Shown here: in pieces, positions 1-7,659 of the stretch
How the letters are laid out: every line of letters starts with the position of its first letter
Numbering within the stretch: the stretch's first letter is position 1
Assembly: GCA_958352145.1 (NCBI GenBank)
Contig: CATWNM010000022.1
Span: 1 to 37,241 of the forward strand
Length of the DNA: 37,241 nt
Origin: an uncultured Eubacteriales bacterium
GTDB lineage: Bacteria > Bacillota > Clostridia > Oscillospirales > CAG-272
Direction of reading: 5' to 3'
Program-made: the position numbers and the translations under genes
Notes under the pieces: generated by a model
Database searches by the model: none
Seen by the model: only the letters and a program-made list of their open reading frames with translations
Told to the model about the DNA's origin: nothing

Positions 1-752
1 TGCACCACATGATCGTGCTCGGCCGCGTCATGTCCGGCCTCGGCGGCAGCGTCATTCTCGAGACCTGCCTGTCCATCCTGAACGAGGAATATCCAGAGCT
101 TTCGCGGAAGCTGCGCGTCATGCTGCCGGATGAAAAAATCAAAGCCTGCGCCGAATTGTCAAAGATGATTGCGGAGATTTATTCGAGCGCCGAGCGCGAG
201 ATCTATATTGCCGCAGTGTCAAAACGGCTGGAAATTCCGGCGCAAAGTATAAAAACCGACGTAGAACGGATAATCCGGACTCGGAAAAGAGAATATAAAA
301 AACAAGAATCGCAGAAAATAGTTCGGCAGAGCGCCGGTTACGGAGATCGGATCAATCCCGATTATGCCCGAAACGTTGCCGCCGCCCGGGCGGAAGAAAC
401 GGTGCTTGGGTTGCTGCTCTTGTATCCCGAATACAGAAAAGCTGTGGCGGCCGGAGATGTTCCTTTGGCGGAAACGGATTTTTTCACCGAATTTGGCAAG
501 CGCGTATTCAAGGCGATTATGAAGATTGCAACGGTCGGTGATTTTGACTTGGCTTTACTCGGCAATTATTTTACGCCCGAGGAATTGGGGCGGATTATGC
601 GGATGCAGCTTGCGCGCCGGGAACTCAGCGACAATGGCGCCGGCGTATTCCGTGAAAGCGCGGAAGCGCTCCGGCGCGAAACGCGCGGCGCGGATGATTC
701 TGATCCGCTTCGCGATATCCGCGATCTTATAAACAGCAAAAGAAATACATAA
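1..752 (+). CDS. dnaG: DNA primase DnaG, C-terminal part (5' truncated by window edge)
   Basis: The reading frame is open from the first bases (first full codon at position 3) to TAA at 750-752, so this is the 3' part of a longer gene. The N-terminal zinc-binding domain and the Toprim catalytic core are outside the window. What remains is the helical region after the Toprim domain, with the family-like stretch AEIYSSAEREIYIAAVSKRL, and then a C-terminal helicase-binding-like domain that begins near EETVLGLLLLYPEY. DnaG makes RNA primers at the replication fork and its C-terminus docks on the replicative helicase. Identification rests on this C-terminal pattern together with rpoD immediately downstream, the classic dnaG-rpoD macromolecular synthesis arrangement. 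Confidence 0.88.
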   Translation, partial: HHMIVLGRVMSGLGGSVILETCLSILNEEYPELSRKLRVMLPDEKIKACAELSKMIAEIYSSAEREIYIAAVSKRLEIPAQSIKTDVERIIRTRKREYKKQESQKIVRQSAGYGDRINPDYARNVAAARAEETVLGLLLLYPEYRKAVAAGDVPLAETDFFTEFGKRVFKAIMKIATVGDFDLALLGNYFTPEELGRIMRMQLARRELSDNGAGVFRESAEALRRETRGADDSDPLRDIRDLINSKRNT

Positions 753-778
753 ACGCAGGCGTCATGAAAGGAAAGCAA

Positions 779-1897
779 ATGGGCAACGAAAATCAAAAGA
801 AAATCGATATCAGCGAATTAATTGAAAAAGGCAAAAGCAAAGGCAGTCTGACGAACGCTGAAGTTCTAGAAGTGATGGAACTGAATGACTGCGATATCGA
901 TCAGATGGAAAAAATTTACGAACAAATCGAGAGCAATGGAATCGAGATCACCGGATTTGATACGGTGGAGATTGACGATATTGATGATCTGGAGGCCGAT
1001 GATGAGGAAATCGAACAGCTTGAGTCGGCCGAAGACATGGAGAAGATGCTTGCACAGGAAGGGCTGGCGATCGACGATCCTGTTCGTATGTACCTCAAAG
1101 AAATCGGAAAGATTCCGCTGCTTGACGCCGAAAAGGAGATGGAACTTGCCGAACGGATCAGCCGCGGGGATGAAAAAGCCAAAAATGAGCTTGTGGAAGC
1201 CAACTTGAGGCTGGTCGTAAGCATTGCCAAGCGGTATGTCGGCAAGGGCATGTTCTTTTTGGATCTAATCCAAGAGGGAAATCTTGGCCTAATGAAAGCT
1301 GTAGACAAATTCGATTACAAAAAAGGCTATAAATTTTCCACGTATGCGACCTGGTGGATCCGGCAGGCGATTACCCGCGCCATTGCCGATCAGGCGCGCA
1401 CGATCCGTATTCCCGTGCATATGGTGGAAACGATACACAAGGTGTCCCGTTATTCCAGACAATTGCTGCAAGAGCTTGGCCATGAAGCCACCGCCGACGA
1501 GATTGCTGAAAAGATGGGTATGAGCGTGGATAAAGTACGAGAGATCTTGAAAATTGCACAGGATCCGGTTTCTCTGGAGACGCCGATCGGCGAGGAAGAG
1601 GATAGCCACCTCGGTGATTTTATCGAAGATTACGATTCGCCTGCGCCCGCCGAGACCGCTTCCTATGCGCTGCTGCGTAAACATCTGTGTGCGGTTCTGC
1701 ATACGCTGGCGCCGCGTGAAGAGCATGTCCTAAAGCTTCGATTCGGTTTGGAGGACGGCCGCACGCGGACGCTCGAAGAGGTGGGCAAAGAATTTGATAT
1801 TACCCGGGAGCGAATTCGCCAGATAGAGGCAAAAGCGCTTCGCAAACTTCGGCATCCCAGCCGCTCCAAACGGCTCAAAGATTATTTGGATCAATAA
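779..1897 (+). CDS. rpoD: RNA polymerase primary sigma factor SigA (RpoD)
   Basis: Group 1 sigma-70 factor, which directs RNA polymerase to housekeeping promoters. The order is an acidic region 1.1, region 1.2 (DDPVRMYLKEIGKIPLL), region 2 with NLRLVVSIAKRYVGKG and the -10-binding FSTYATWWIRQAITRAI, region 3, and region 4 with the helix-turn-helix GKEFDITRERIRQIEAKALR. Length (372 residues) is normal for Firmicute SigA. I chose the ATG at 779 because AAAGGA lies 6 bases upstream. An in-frame ATG at 764 has only a weak AGG and would add five residues. The gene starts 26 bases after dnaG and is probably co-transcribed with it. Confidence 0.96.
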   Translation: MGNENQKKIDISELIEKGKSKGSLTNAEVLEVMELNDCDIDQMEKIYEQIESNGIEITGFDTVEIDDIDDLEADDEEIEQLESAEDMEKMLAQEGLAIDDPVRMYLKEIGKIPLLDAEKEMELAERISRGDEKAKNELVEANLRLVVSIAKRYVGKGMFFLDLIQEGNLGLMKAVDKFDYKKGYKFSTYATWWIRQAITRAIADQARTIRIPVHMVETIHKVSRYSRQLLQELGHEATADEIAEKMGMSVDKVREILKIAQDPVSLETPIGEEEDSHLGDFIEDYDSPAPAETASYALLRKHLCAVLHTLAPREEHVLKLRFGLEDGRTRTLEEVGKEFDITRERIRQIEAKALRKLRHPSRSKRLKDYLDQ

Positions 1898-1927
1898 CGT
1901 TTTTTGGCAGGATATACGGAATATGCC

Positions 1928-1956
1928 TTGACATACGGCACTTTTTAGTGTAAACT
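1928..1956 (+). promoter_or_regulatory. SigA promoter for the solute-binding lipoprotein gene
   Basis: TTGACA at 1928-1933, a spacer of exactly 17 bases, then TAAACT at 1951-1956. The -35 is a perfect consensus and the -10 matches 4 of 6. It lies in the rpoD to lipoprotein gap, about 50 bases before the start codon, so the lipoprotein has its own transcription start. Confidence 0.7.
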
Positions 1957-2009
1957 TATAGATGTTTCATGCTGCTGTGCGGCTGGCTTTCATTTAGGAG
2001 GAACTTTTC

Positions 2010-3644
2010 ATGCGTAAAAAACTCATTTGCCTGTTGCTTTGCTTGTCTGTTTTGCTTCCTGCTACTCTTGCAGGCTGCGGAGAACAGTCGGATAACTCTG
2101 ATGGGATGGAAGAAGAGTCTTCCACCCGTCCGGCCGTGACCCTCAGTATGTGGGTGATTTCCGAAAAAGATATTTCGCCTGAAACAGAGGCGCTGATTGA
2201 AGAAGCGGTCAATGAAGTAACTCAATCGAAATATACGACGAAGGTCGATCTTTCGTTCTTTACGGAAGATGCGTATTATGCCGCGCTTGAAGAAAAGATG
2301 GCGGCGATTCAGGAATATAAGGCAAACGCTGGTGCTTCTGCGCCGATTGTTCTGCCGGGCGTTTCAACAGAGGAGACGGAAGCGAGCACGGCGGAGACCA
2401 TTGTCAACGAACTTGGTATGCGTGTGCTGAAATATCCGGATCTGGACGAAAATCAGTTGGATATTATTTTCCTGGCGGGAAAGGATCGGCTCCGTTCCTA
2501 TGCAGATGCGGGGTATTTGTCCGTTTTGGATACGAATTTGAATTCTACTTCCAAAGTTTTGAAAGATTATATTTTCCCGACGTTCTTGGATCAGGTAAAA
2601 TATAATAAGAATACGTATGCGATACCAAACAATCATTTGATCGGGGAGTATACATATCTTTTGATTAATAAGGCGCTTGCGGAAAAATATTATTTTGATA
2701 CTTCTTCTGTGACTTCATTTGTGGAATGCGCTGATCTGATTGAAGATATCGGCCGGAATGAATCCGGCGTCCCCGCGGTGCTTTCTTATGCTGATCCCGT
2801 GAATATGCACTATTGGCTGGGCGATGGGGAAATGTCGATTTTGGTTTCATATGTCGCTACTGCGGCGACAATTGGAAACCGGACGATTATGCGGCAGGCG
2901 TTTGAAACCGCCAGCTTTACGAACCATATGCTGTTAATGAAAAAATGCGAAGAAAATGGCTGGTTTGCAGAGAATCCGGATACGACGGAAAGTTTTGGCG
3001 TCGCTATTATGCAGGGCGACTATAAACTGCGTGAAGAGTATGGAGAGGATTATACGGTAAAGGTTCTGTCTTATCCTGCGGCGGAAGAGAATACTGTATA
3101 TGAGTCAATGTTTGCCGTATCGTCGTATACGGTCAATCTTGACCGCTCGATGGAGATTATCACATATTTGAATACCGATTCTACGCTTAAAAATATTTTG
3201 CAGTACGGCGTCGAAGGCGTACATTATGAATTAGACGAAGACGATAATTTGGTGTATCTGAATGATGATTACCGTATGAATAACCTGTATACGGGGAACA
3301 TGTTTATGTCGCATCCGGAGCCCGGTATGGACTTGGATATTTGGGAAGTTCAGAAAGCGGCCAACCGCGATTCCAAGATTTCACCGTATTTCGGTTTGTC
3401 TGATGAGTGGGGCAAGGTAGACACACTTTTGATGGCGCAGCTTGAGGAGATTTCGGCGGAATATATAGACAGAATGCAGCAATGCGCGACCGAGGCGGAA
3501 TTATCTGAGTTTTTCCAGACGGCGAAGACTGAACTCAGTCAGAATGAGATGGTCAAGGCTGCGTTCAGCACTGATGCGGATTCGAATTCCCCATACGCTG
3601 TATACTCCAGATGGTTTGAGGTACTCTGGCCCTCGGCTGAATGA
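2010..3644 (+). CDS. Extracellular solute-binding lipoprotein (ABC-type, family 1-like)
   Basis: A 544-residue secreted lipoprotein. The N-terminus is basic (MRKK), followed by a hydrophobic segment and a lipobox LAGC with the lipidated Cys near residue 23, then an acidic, Ser/Glu-rich linker. The body resembles extracellular solute-binding proteins of carbohydrate ABC transporters: a Trp-containing first strand (VTLSMWVIS), an LDIIFLAGKDRLRSYADAGYLSVLD segment typical of the first lobe, and a helical second lobe. GGAGGAA lies just upstream of the ATG. No permease or ATPase gene is adjacent, and the gene sits alone between its own promoter and a terminator. The ligand cannot be read from the sequence. 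The family assignment is by pattern and is moderately secure. Confidence 0.7.
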   Translation: MRKKLICLLLCLSVLLPATLAGCGEQSDNSDGMEEESSTRPAVTLSMWVISEKDISPETEALIEEAVNEVTQSKYTTKVDLSFFTEDAYYAALEEKMAAIQEYKANAGASAPIVLPGVSTEETEASTAETIVNELGMRVLKYPDLDENQLDIIFLAGKDRLRSYADAGYLSVLDTNLNSTSKVLKDYIFPTFLDQVKYNKNTYAIPNNHLIGEYTYLLINKALAEKYYFDTSSVTSFVECADLIEDIGRNESGVPAVLSYADPVNMHYWLGDGEMSILVSYVATAATIGNRTIMRQAFETASFTNHMLLMKKCEENGWFAENPDTTESFGVAIMQGDYKLREEYGEDYTVKVLSYPAAEENTVYESMFAVSSYTVNLDRSMEIITYLNTDSTLKNILQYGVEGVHYELDEDDNLVYLNDDYRMNNLYTGNMFMSHPEPGMDLDIWEVQKAANRDSKISPYFGLSDEWGKVDTLLMAQLEEISAEYIDRMQQCATEAELSEFFQTAKTELSQNEMVKAAFSTDADSNSPYAVYSRWFEVLWPSAE

Positions 3645-3660
3645 TTGTAAATAAGAATGA

Positions 3661-3697
3661 CCGCCGTGCTTTACCAGCACGGCGGCTTTTTGTTTTT
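3661..3697 (+). terminator. Intrinsic terminator after the lipoprotein gene
   Basis: A perfect 10-bp stem CCGCCGTGCT (3661-3670) with AGCACGGCGG (3676-3685), a 5-base loop, followed by CTTTTTGTTTTT. It ends the plus-strand transcript just before the convergent minus-strand desulfurase gene. Confidence 0.9.
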
Positions 3698-3717
3698 AAA
3701 AGCACATCGTTCGCTTT

Positions 3718-4863
3718 TTATACACCTTGGTTTTGTTTATAGACGTTGTGGATTGTTGCGGCGATCTCATCGGCATCCCTGCGGTCATTGAAATAGCCAA
3801 AGCTGATGCGGAGCGCACCGTTTTCCGCAGTGCGCAGAGTATTGTGCGCAAGCGGCGCGCAGTGAAACCCGCTTCTCGTACAGATGTTTTTTTCGTCCAG
3901 TGCGGAAGAAAGTACGTTTAACGGGATATGATCGTTGGTATACAGTATAATTCCGGTTTCCGGTTCTTTTGGCCCGTAGAGCCGACTGCCCGGAATCTCC
4001 ATGAGTTTATCCCGCAGACGGCGTGCCAAGGCGGTTTCATGCGCATTAATTTGATCAGTGCCGAGTTTTTTCAGCCAGTTGACCGATTCGGTCAAGCCGG
4101 CAATCAGCGGTGTGGGCATTGTTCCGCCCTCAAAGCTTTCCGGCAATGTCAGCCCCATTGCGGACGAGAGGGAATTGATGCCGTTTCCGCCTTCGATTAG
4201 TGTTCGTACCGGCTGCTTGTTTCCAAATAGGACAAATCCGAGTCCCTGCGGCCCATAGAGTCCTTTATGCGCCGGTACGCATAAAGCGCCGATTTCACAT
4301 CGGCCGACATGGATATCGGCGATGCCGGCGCTTTGTGCAGCGTCTACAATAAAGGTGATGCCATGCGCTTTGCAGAACTTTCCAACAGCTTCGATTGGGA
4401 AAAGTTTTCCGCAAATATTGGAGGCGTGCGTCATCACAAGCATATCGGTATTTCTACGCCGCAGCTGCTCAAGCTGTTCTATAATTTTGTCTTCCGGCTG
4501 CATAACATCGAAGGTTGCGTAGGTTATTTCTCCGCGTTTTTGCAGTTCAAAAATAGGCCGAAGCACGGAATTATGCTCCATATTGCTAATAAGGATGTGC
4601 GATCCGCTTTTATACAGCGTTTTTATAGCAAGATTGAGCGCATACGTGGTATTTAGGGTAAATACGATATTTTCTGGCTTATCTGAACCAAATAATTCGG
4701 CGAGCGCCTGTCGGCATTCGTAAATTTTTTCGGAGGCACGCAGAGAGAGTATATGCCCGCTTCGTCCGGGGTTTCCGCAGTATTCCCGGATGCATCTGGA
4801 AATTTCCGCCGTCATGCACGGCGGTTTGGGAAAGGTTGTAGCGGCATTATCTAAATAAATCAT
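3718..4863 (-). CDS. Cysteine-desulfurase-like class V aminotransferase
   Basis: A PLP-dependent class V aminotransferase of 381 residues that probably takes sulfur (or selenium) from cysteine (or selenocysteine). The N-terminus MIYLDNAATTFPKP is the family signature. His97 (MEHNSV), Asp174 and Gln177 (VDAAQSAG) fit cofactor contacts, Lys200 in PAHKGLYGPQG is the expected Schiff-base lysine, and Cys335 in RSGFHCAPLAH is the expected persulfide cysteine. The RxGxHCA context resembles the SufS/EF2568-type subgroup rather than IscS. The upstream DUF3343 gene overlaps it by 4 bases (ATGA), so they are translationally coupled. A role in general Fe-S assembly is less likely because no SufU/IscU scaffold is nearby. 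Confidence 0.85.
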   Translation of the reverse strand: MIYLDNAATTFPKPPCMTAEISRCIREYCGNPGRSGHILSLRASEKIYECRQALAELFGSDKPENIVFTLNTTYALNLAIKTLYKSGSHILISNMEHNSVLRPIFELQKRGEITYATFDVMQPEDKIIEQLEQLRRRNTDMLVMTHASNICGKLFPIEAVGKFCKAHGITFIVDAAQSAGIADIHVGRCEIGALCVPAHKGLYGPQGLGFVLFGNKQPVRTLIEGGNGINSLSSAMGLTLPESFEGGTMPTPLIAGLTESVNWLKKLGTDQINAHETALARRLRDKLMEIPGSRLYGPKEPETGIILYTNDHIPLNVLSSALDEKNICTRSGFHCAPLAHNTLRTAENGALRISFGYFNDRRDADEIAATIHNVYKQNQGV

Positions 4864-5078
4864 TCTTTATATTCTTCAAAGTCAATGCCGGCTCCGGAAA
4901 GCAATCGAATCACGTTGGCTTTCTGGCTGCAGGCAAATTCGATTCCGTAGATGCAGCCGCGATTGTTGTTTCTTGCGCTGATTTTTGTCGTGCTGCACGG
5001 AATGGAATTTTCAGCCAAAATGCGTTTGGCCTTGAGGGAATACGTTACGGAGCCGGTAGTAAAGATACATTTTGACAT
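4860..5078 (-). CDS. DUF3343 putative Se/S-carrier-like protein
   Basis: A 72-residue protein of the DUF3343 family, which is related to small TusA/YedF-like sulfur or selenium carriers. The start is set by AGGAGC upstream of the ATG. Cys42 in the RGCIYGIEF segment matches the conserved family cysteine, and a second cysteine is at residue 50. It is the first gene of a two-gene unit whose 3' member is the cysteine-desulfurase-like enzyme. This suggests the enzyme loads sulfur or selenium onto this carrier. The final acceptor is unknown. A possible -10 (TATAAT on the minus strand, 5108-5113) lies 30 bases upstream, but no good -35 was found. Confidence 0.75.
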   Translation of the reverse strand: MSKCIFTTGSVTYSLKAKRILAENSIPCSTTKISARNNNRGCIYGIEFACSQKANVIRLLSGAGIDFEEYKE

Positions 5079-5404
5079 TTTTTGCTCCTGAAATTAAGAT
5101 TGCCCGCATTATAATTTTATGCTGCGTCGCGAATGTGGTATCTATATTTTTTGAATTGCCTTTCCGATATGGGGCGCGCTTTCTTGTCCGCTGACCAACG
5201 GAGAAACTGAATAGCATTTTGTTTTTTAATTATTTGAATAAAATTTTCCACTTTTCCCCATAACGTCTTGAAAAAAGGCGTTTTTTATTTTTAATGCATG
5301 TATATGCATGGCATTTTCTCCATTTCGAGAGCCGGATCTGGGATTTGCGTCGCCGATGCTGTAAAATTCTATAAAAATACGCTTTGTAAATTTTCCAAAA
5401 CTAC
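5079..5404. other. Divergent intergenic region between DUF3343 and mraZ
   Basis: An AT-rich spacer with no credible gene. It holds the 5' region of the minus-strand DUF3343 gene, a weak A6-GGCG-T6 hairpin near 5270-5286, and a near-repeat of ATGCATG around 5294-5311. The mraZ promoter starts right after it. Nothing else could be supported. Confidence 0.5.
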
Positions 5405-5433
5405 TTGCATTTGTCTGATAAATACGCTATAAT
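5405..5433 (+). promoter_or_regulatory. SigA promoter of the dcw (mraZ) operon
   Basis: TTGCAT at 5405-5410, a 17-base spacer, then a perfect TATAAT at 5428-5433. Transcription should begin near 5440 and read mraZ and the following division genes. Confidence 0.8.
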
Positions 5434-5440
5434 AATAGCC

Positions 5441-5459
5441 GTGGTGGGGATAAGTGGTT
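5441..5459 (+). promoter_or_regulatory. Candidate MraZ-binding repeats
   Basis: TGGGG at 5445-5449 and TGGTT at 5455-5459 start exactly 10 bases apart, with another TGG at 5442. MraZ proteins bind TGGG-type repeats with about one helical turn of spacing upstream of their own operon. The position, at the transcription start of mraZ, fits autorepression. This is inferred from spacing and known MraZ biology. Confidence 0.4.
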
Positions 5460-5497
5460 TAAAACACCATATAAGTGTTTAAAAGAGGGGGATTTGC

Positions 5498-5932
5498 ATG
5501 GAAACGAAGCAGACTTTTGTCGGCGAATACCGGCATTCCCTCGATGCAAAAAAACGCTTGTTCATTCCCGCAAAATTTCGGGAACTTCTCGGAGAAAATT
5601 TTGCGATTTCCCGTATCAATGAAAAATGCCTGCTTTTATTTTCCGAAGAGGAATGGATTAAGTATACGGACGCCTTGCTGAACGGGGTTCCGGCAGATAC
5701 GAAACGCATCGCACGAAAGGTGTTTTCCAAAACCACCTATGTGACGCCGGATGCGCAGGGGCGCGTCATTATTCCTGCGAAGCTCTGCGAGCTTGCCGAA
5801 CTAAACAAAAATGCCGTTGTGATCGGCGCGGGCACGCATGCGGAAATTTGGTCTGAAGAGAACTGGGATGTTATGGAGAATGAACTGAATGACGAAGCTT
5901 TATCCGAAGCTTTTAGCAAACTCGGTTTTTAA
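5498..5932 (+). CDS. mraZ: Transcriptional regulator MraZ
   Basis: A 144-residue, double SpoVT-AbrB-fold DNA-binding protein that autoregulates the division/cell-wall cluster. The two repeats are recognisable: GEYRHSLDAKKRLFIPAKFRE near residues 5-27 and VTPDAQGRVIIPAKLCELA near residues 83-103, each with the family's D-x-K/Q-G/K-R-[LV]-x-[IV]-P-A core. A GAGGGGG ribosome-binding site precedes the ATG. It is the first gene of the cluster, 9 bases from rsmH. Length is typical. Confidence 0.95.
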   Translation: METKQTFVGEYRHSLDAKKRLFIPAKFRELLGENFAISRINEKCLLLFSEEEWIKYTDALLNGVPADTKRIARKVFSKTTYVTPDAQGRVIIPAKLCELAELNKNAVVIGAGTHAEIWSEENWDVMENELNDEALSEAFSKLGF

Positions 5933-5941
5933 GAGGGCGAC

Positions 5942-6886
5942 ATGATGGAAAAAATTCAATTTTCACATGTTTCGGTTTTATTGCCCGAGAGCATCGAGAG
6001 TCTGGCAGTTCATCCGGATGGGCTTTATGTGGATTGCACATTGGGTGGCGGCGGTCACGCTCTGGAAATCGTCAAGCGCCTGCGCGGCGGGAAATTGGTG
6101 GCGATAGACCGCGACGGCGATGCATTGAAAGCGGCGGCTGAGCGGCTCTCGGCTTACCGGGATCGGATCATTTACGTACATAATAATTTTTCAGAACTGG
6201 ATTGTATTCTGGATGAACTTCATATAGAAAAAGTGGACGGCATTTTTATGGATCTCGGCGTGTCTTCCTATCAGTTGGATCAGGCGGAGCGCGGTTTTTC
6301 CTATATGCAGGAGGCTCGACTGGACATGCGTATGGACCGCGAGGCAACACTCCAAGCGTATGATGTAGTCAACACTTATTCAGAAGAGGAACTGCGAAGA
6401 ATATTGTATGAATACGGCGAAGAAAAATTTGCAAGAAACATTGCCGCAAATATTGTTCGGCAGCGCGCCGTAAAACCGATTGAAACGACGGTGGAACTGG
6501 CCGAATTGATTAAGGCTTCTTTGCCGAAAACTGCAAGGGAAGGCGGGCATCATCCCGCGAAGCGTAGTTTTCAGGCTATACGGATAGAAGTGAATTCAGA
6601 ATTGTCTTCTGTCGCGTTGGCTATAGATGCCGCGTTGAGACGGCTGAATGCGGGCGGACGGCTTGTCGTTATCACATTTCATTCTTTAGAGGACAGGCTT
6701 GTGAAGCAAAAATTTGCCGCTTGGGCCTCGGGGTGCACGTGTCCGCGGGAATTTCCGGTTTGCGTCTGCGGAAAAAAACCGGAAATTCGTGTGATTTACA
6801 AAAAACCGGTGACGCCGGATGCGGATGAATTGGCGTCTAATTCACGCGCACGAAGTGCGAAGCTTCGCGCCGCGGAAAAGCTTTAA
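5942..6886 (+). CDS. rsmH: 16S rRNA (cytosine1402-N4)-methyltransferase RsmH
   Basis: SAM-dependent methyltransferase (MraW family, 314 residues) that methylates C1402 in the 16S rRNA P site. The SAM-binding motif DCTLGGGGHALEI is near residues 31-43, followed by FMDLGVSSYQLDQAERGFSY, DMRMD, and the C-terminal ITFHSLEDRLVKQKF. All are diagnostic. The cysteine cluster CTCPREFPVCVCGKKP near the end is also common in the family. AAGAGGG is the ribosome-binding site. A second ATG lies at 5945. It is the second gene of the dcw cluster. Confidence 0.96.
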   Translation: MMEKIQFSHVSVLLPESIESLAVHPDGLYVDCTLGGGGHALEIVKRLRGGKLVAIDRDGDALKAAAERLSAYRDRIIYVHNNFSELDCILDELHIEKVDGIFMDLGVSSYQLDQAERGFSYMQEARLDMRMDREATLQAYDVVNTYSEEELRRILYEYGEEKFARNIAANIVRQRAVKPIETTVELAELIKASLPKTAREGGHHPAKRSFQAIRIEVNSELSSVALAIDAALRRLNAGGRLVVITFHSLEDRLVKQKFAAWASGCTCPREFPVCVCGKKPEIRVIYKKPVTPDADELASNSRARSAKLRAAEKL

Positions 6887-6904
6887 AAACGGAGGAAGTT
6901 CAAA

Positions 6905-7609
6905 ATGACAGCGTACTACGAAAACAGGATTGGAAAGTCTATGGCAAATTCTGTGACAGTAAAAGATATCATTGCTGCAAAGGCGATTCGCTGCGGCTAT
7001 AATCCGTATTGCCGGAGTACGGACGCAGATGCGCGCCGCGTAACCGAAGAGATGAAAAGACGGGCTGAAAGTATCCGCATACCGGAAGAGGATTGGCGCG
7101 TCAAGCGAGCAGCAAACGCCGCGGAACATCGGCCGATGATTCGTGAAGTTCGCCCTGCGGTACAGAAGCCTGCCGTTCATCGTGAAGTTGTTTCGCTGGA
7201 AAATTTTGAACTTGTCAAAAAGAAAAGCTCGGCCTTTTCATTTGGTATGCTGATTTCTGTTATGATCTGCGCGCTTGTGCTGGCCGCGGTCGTTTACAGC
7301 GGTTCTTTGATTAATGAAGAGGCGAGGGAATATGCCGAGCTTTCTCAGACATTGGAAGCGCTGCGTAAAGACAATCAGGCGTTGACTTTGGAACTGGAAG
7401 CGAAAAACGATTTGGCTGTCATTGAGGATATTGCAAAAAATGATCTAGGTATGGTTAAGGTTGCGGACGCGGAGCAAAAATATGTGTCTCTTTCGGACGG
7501 CGATGAAATTCGCGCTTATGCGGCGGAAGAACAGGACACAAAGTTTGGGACAAGTTTACTCAATGCGTTTGGCGAGAAGATCAGCAAATTTTTAGAATAT
7601 CTGGATTAA
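6905..7609 (+). CDS. FtsL/DivIC-like septum protein with long cytoplasmic N-terminus
   Basis: A 234-residue single-pass membrane protein at the ftsL position between rsmH and the division PBP. Residues 1 to about 110 are basic and probably cytoplasmic. A membrane helix follows (SFGMLISVMICALVLAAVVY, about residues 113-132), then an alpha-helical coiled-coil segment (EYAELSQTLEALRKDNQALT) ending with IEDIAKNDLGMVK, the Ala-x-x-x-LGM pattern typical of FtsL/DivIC. Such proteins form the FtsQ-FtsL-FtsB divisome subcomplex. Sequence similarity in this family is always weak, so the name rests on topology plus position. Confidence 0.75.
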   Translation: MTAYYENRIGKSMANSVTVKDIIAAKAIRCGYNPYCRSTDADARRVTEEMKRRAESIRIPEEDWRVKRAANAAEHRPMIREVRPAVQKPAVHREVVSLENFELVKKKSSAFSFGMLISVMICALVLAAVVYSGSLINEEAREYAELSQTLEALRKDNQALTLELEAKNDLAVIEDIAKNDLGMVKVADAEQKYVSLSDGDEIRAYAAEEQDTKFGTSLLNAFGEKISKFLEYLD

Positions 7610-7659
7610 AGCCGAATATTTATTAATAGAGAAAGTTGGGTTTGATCCGGAAGGGGTAA

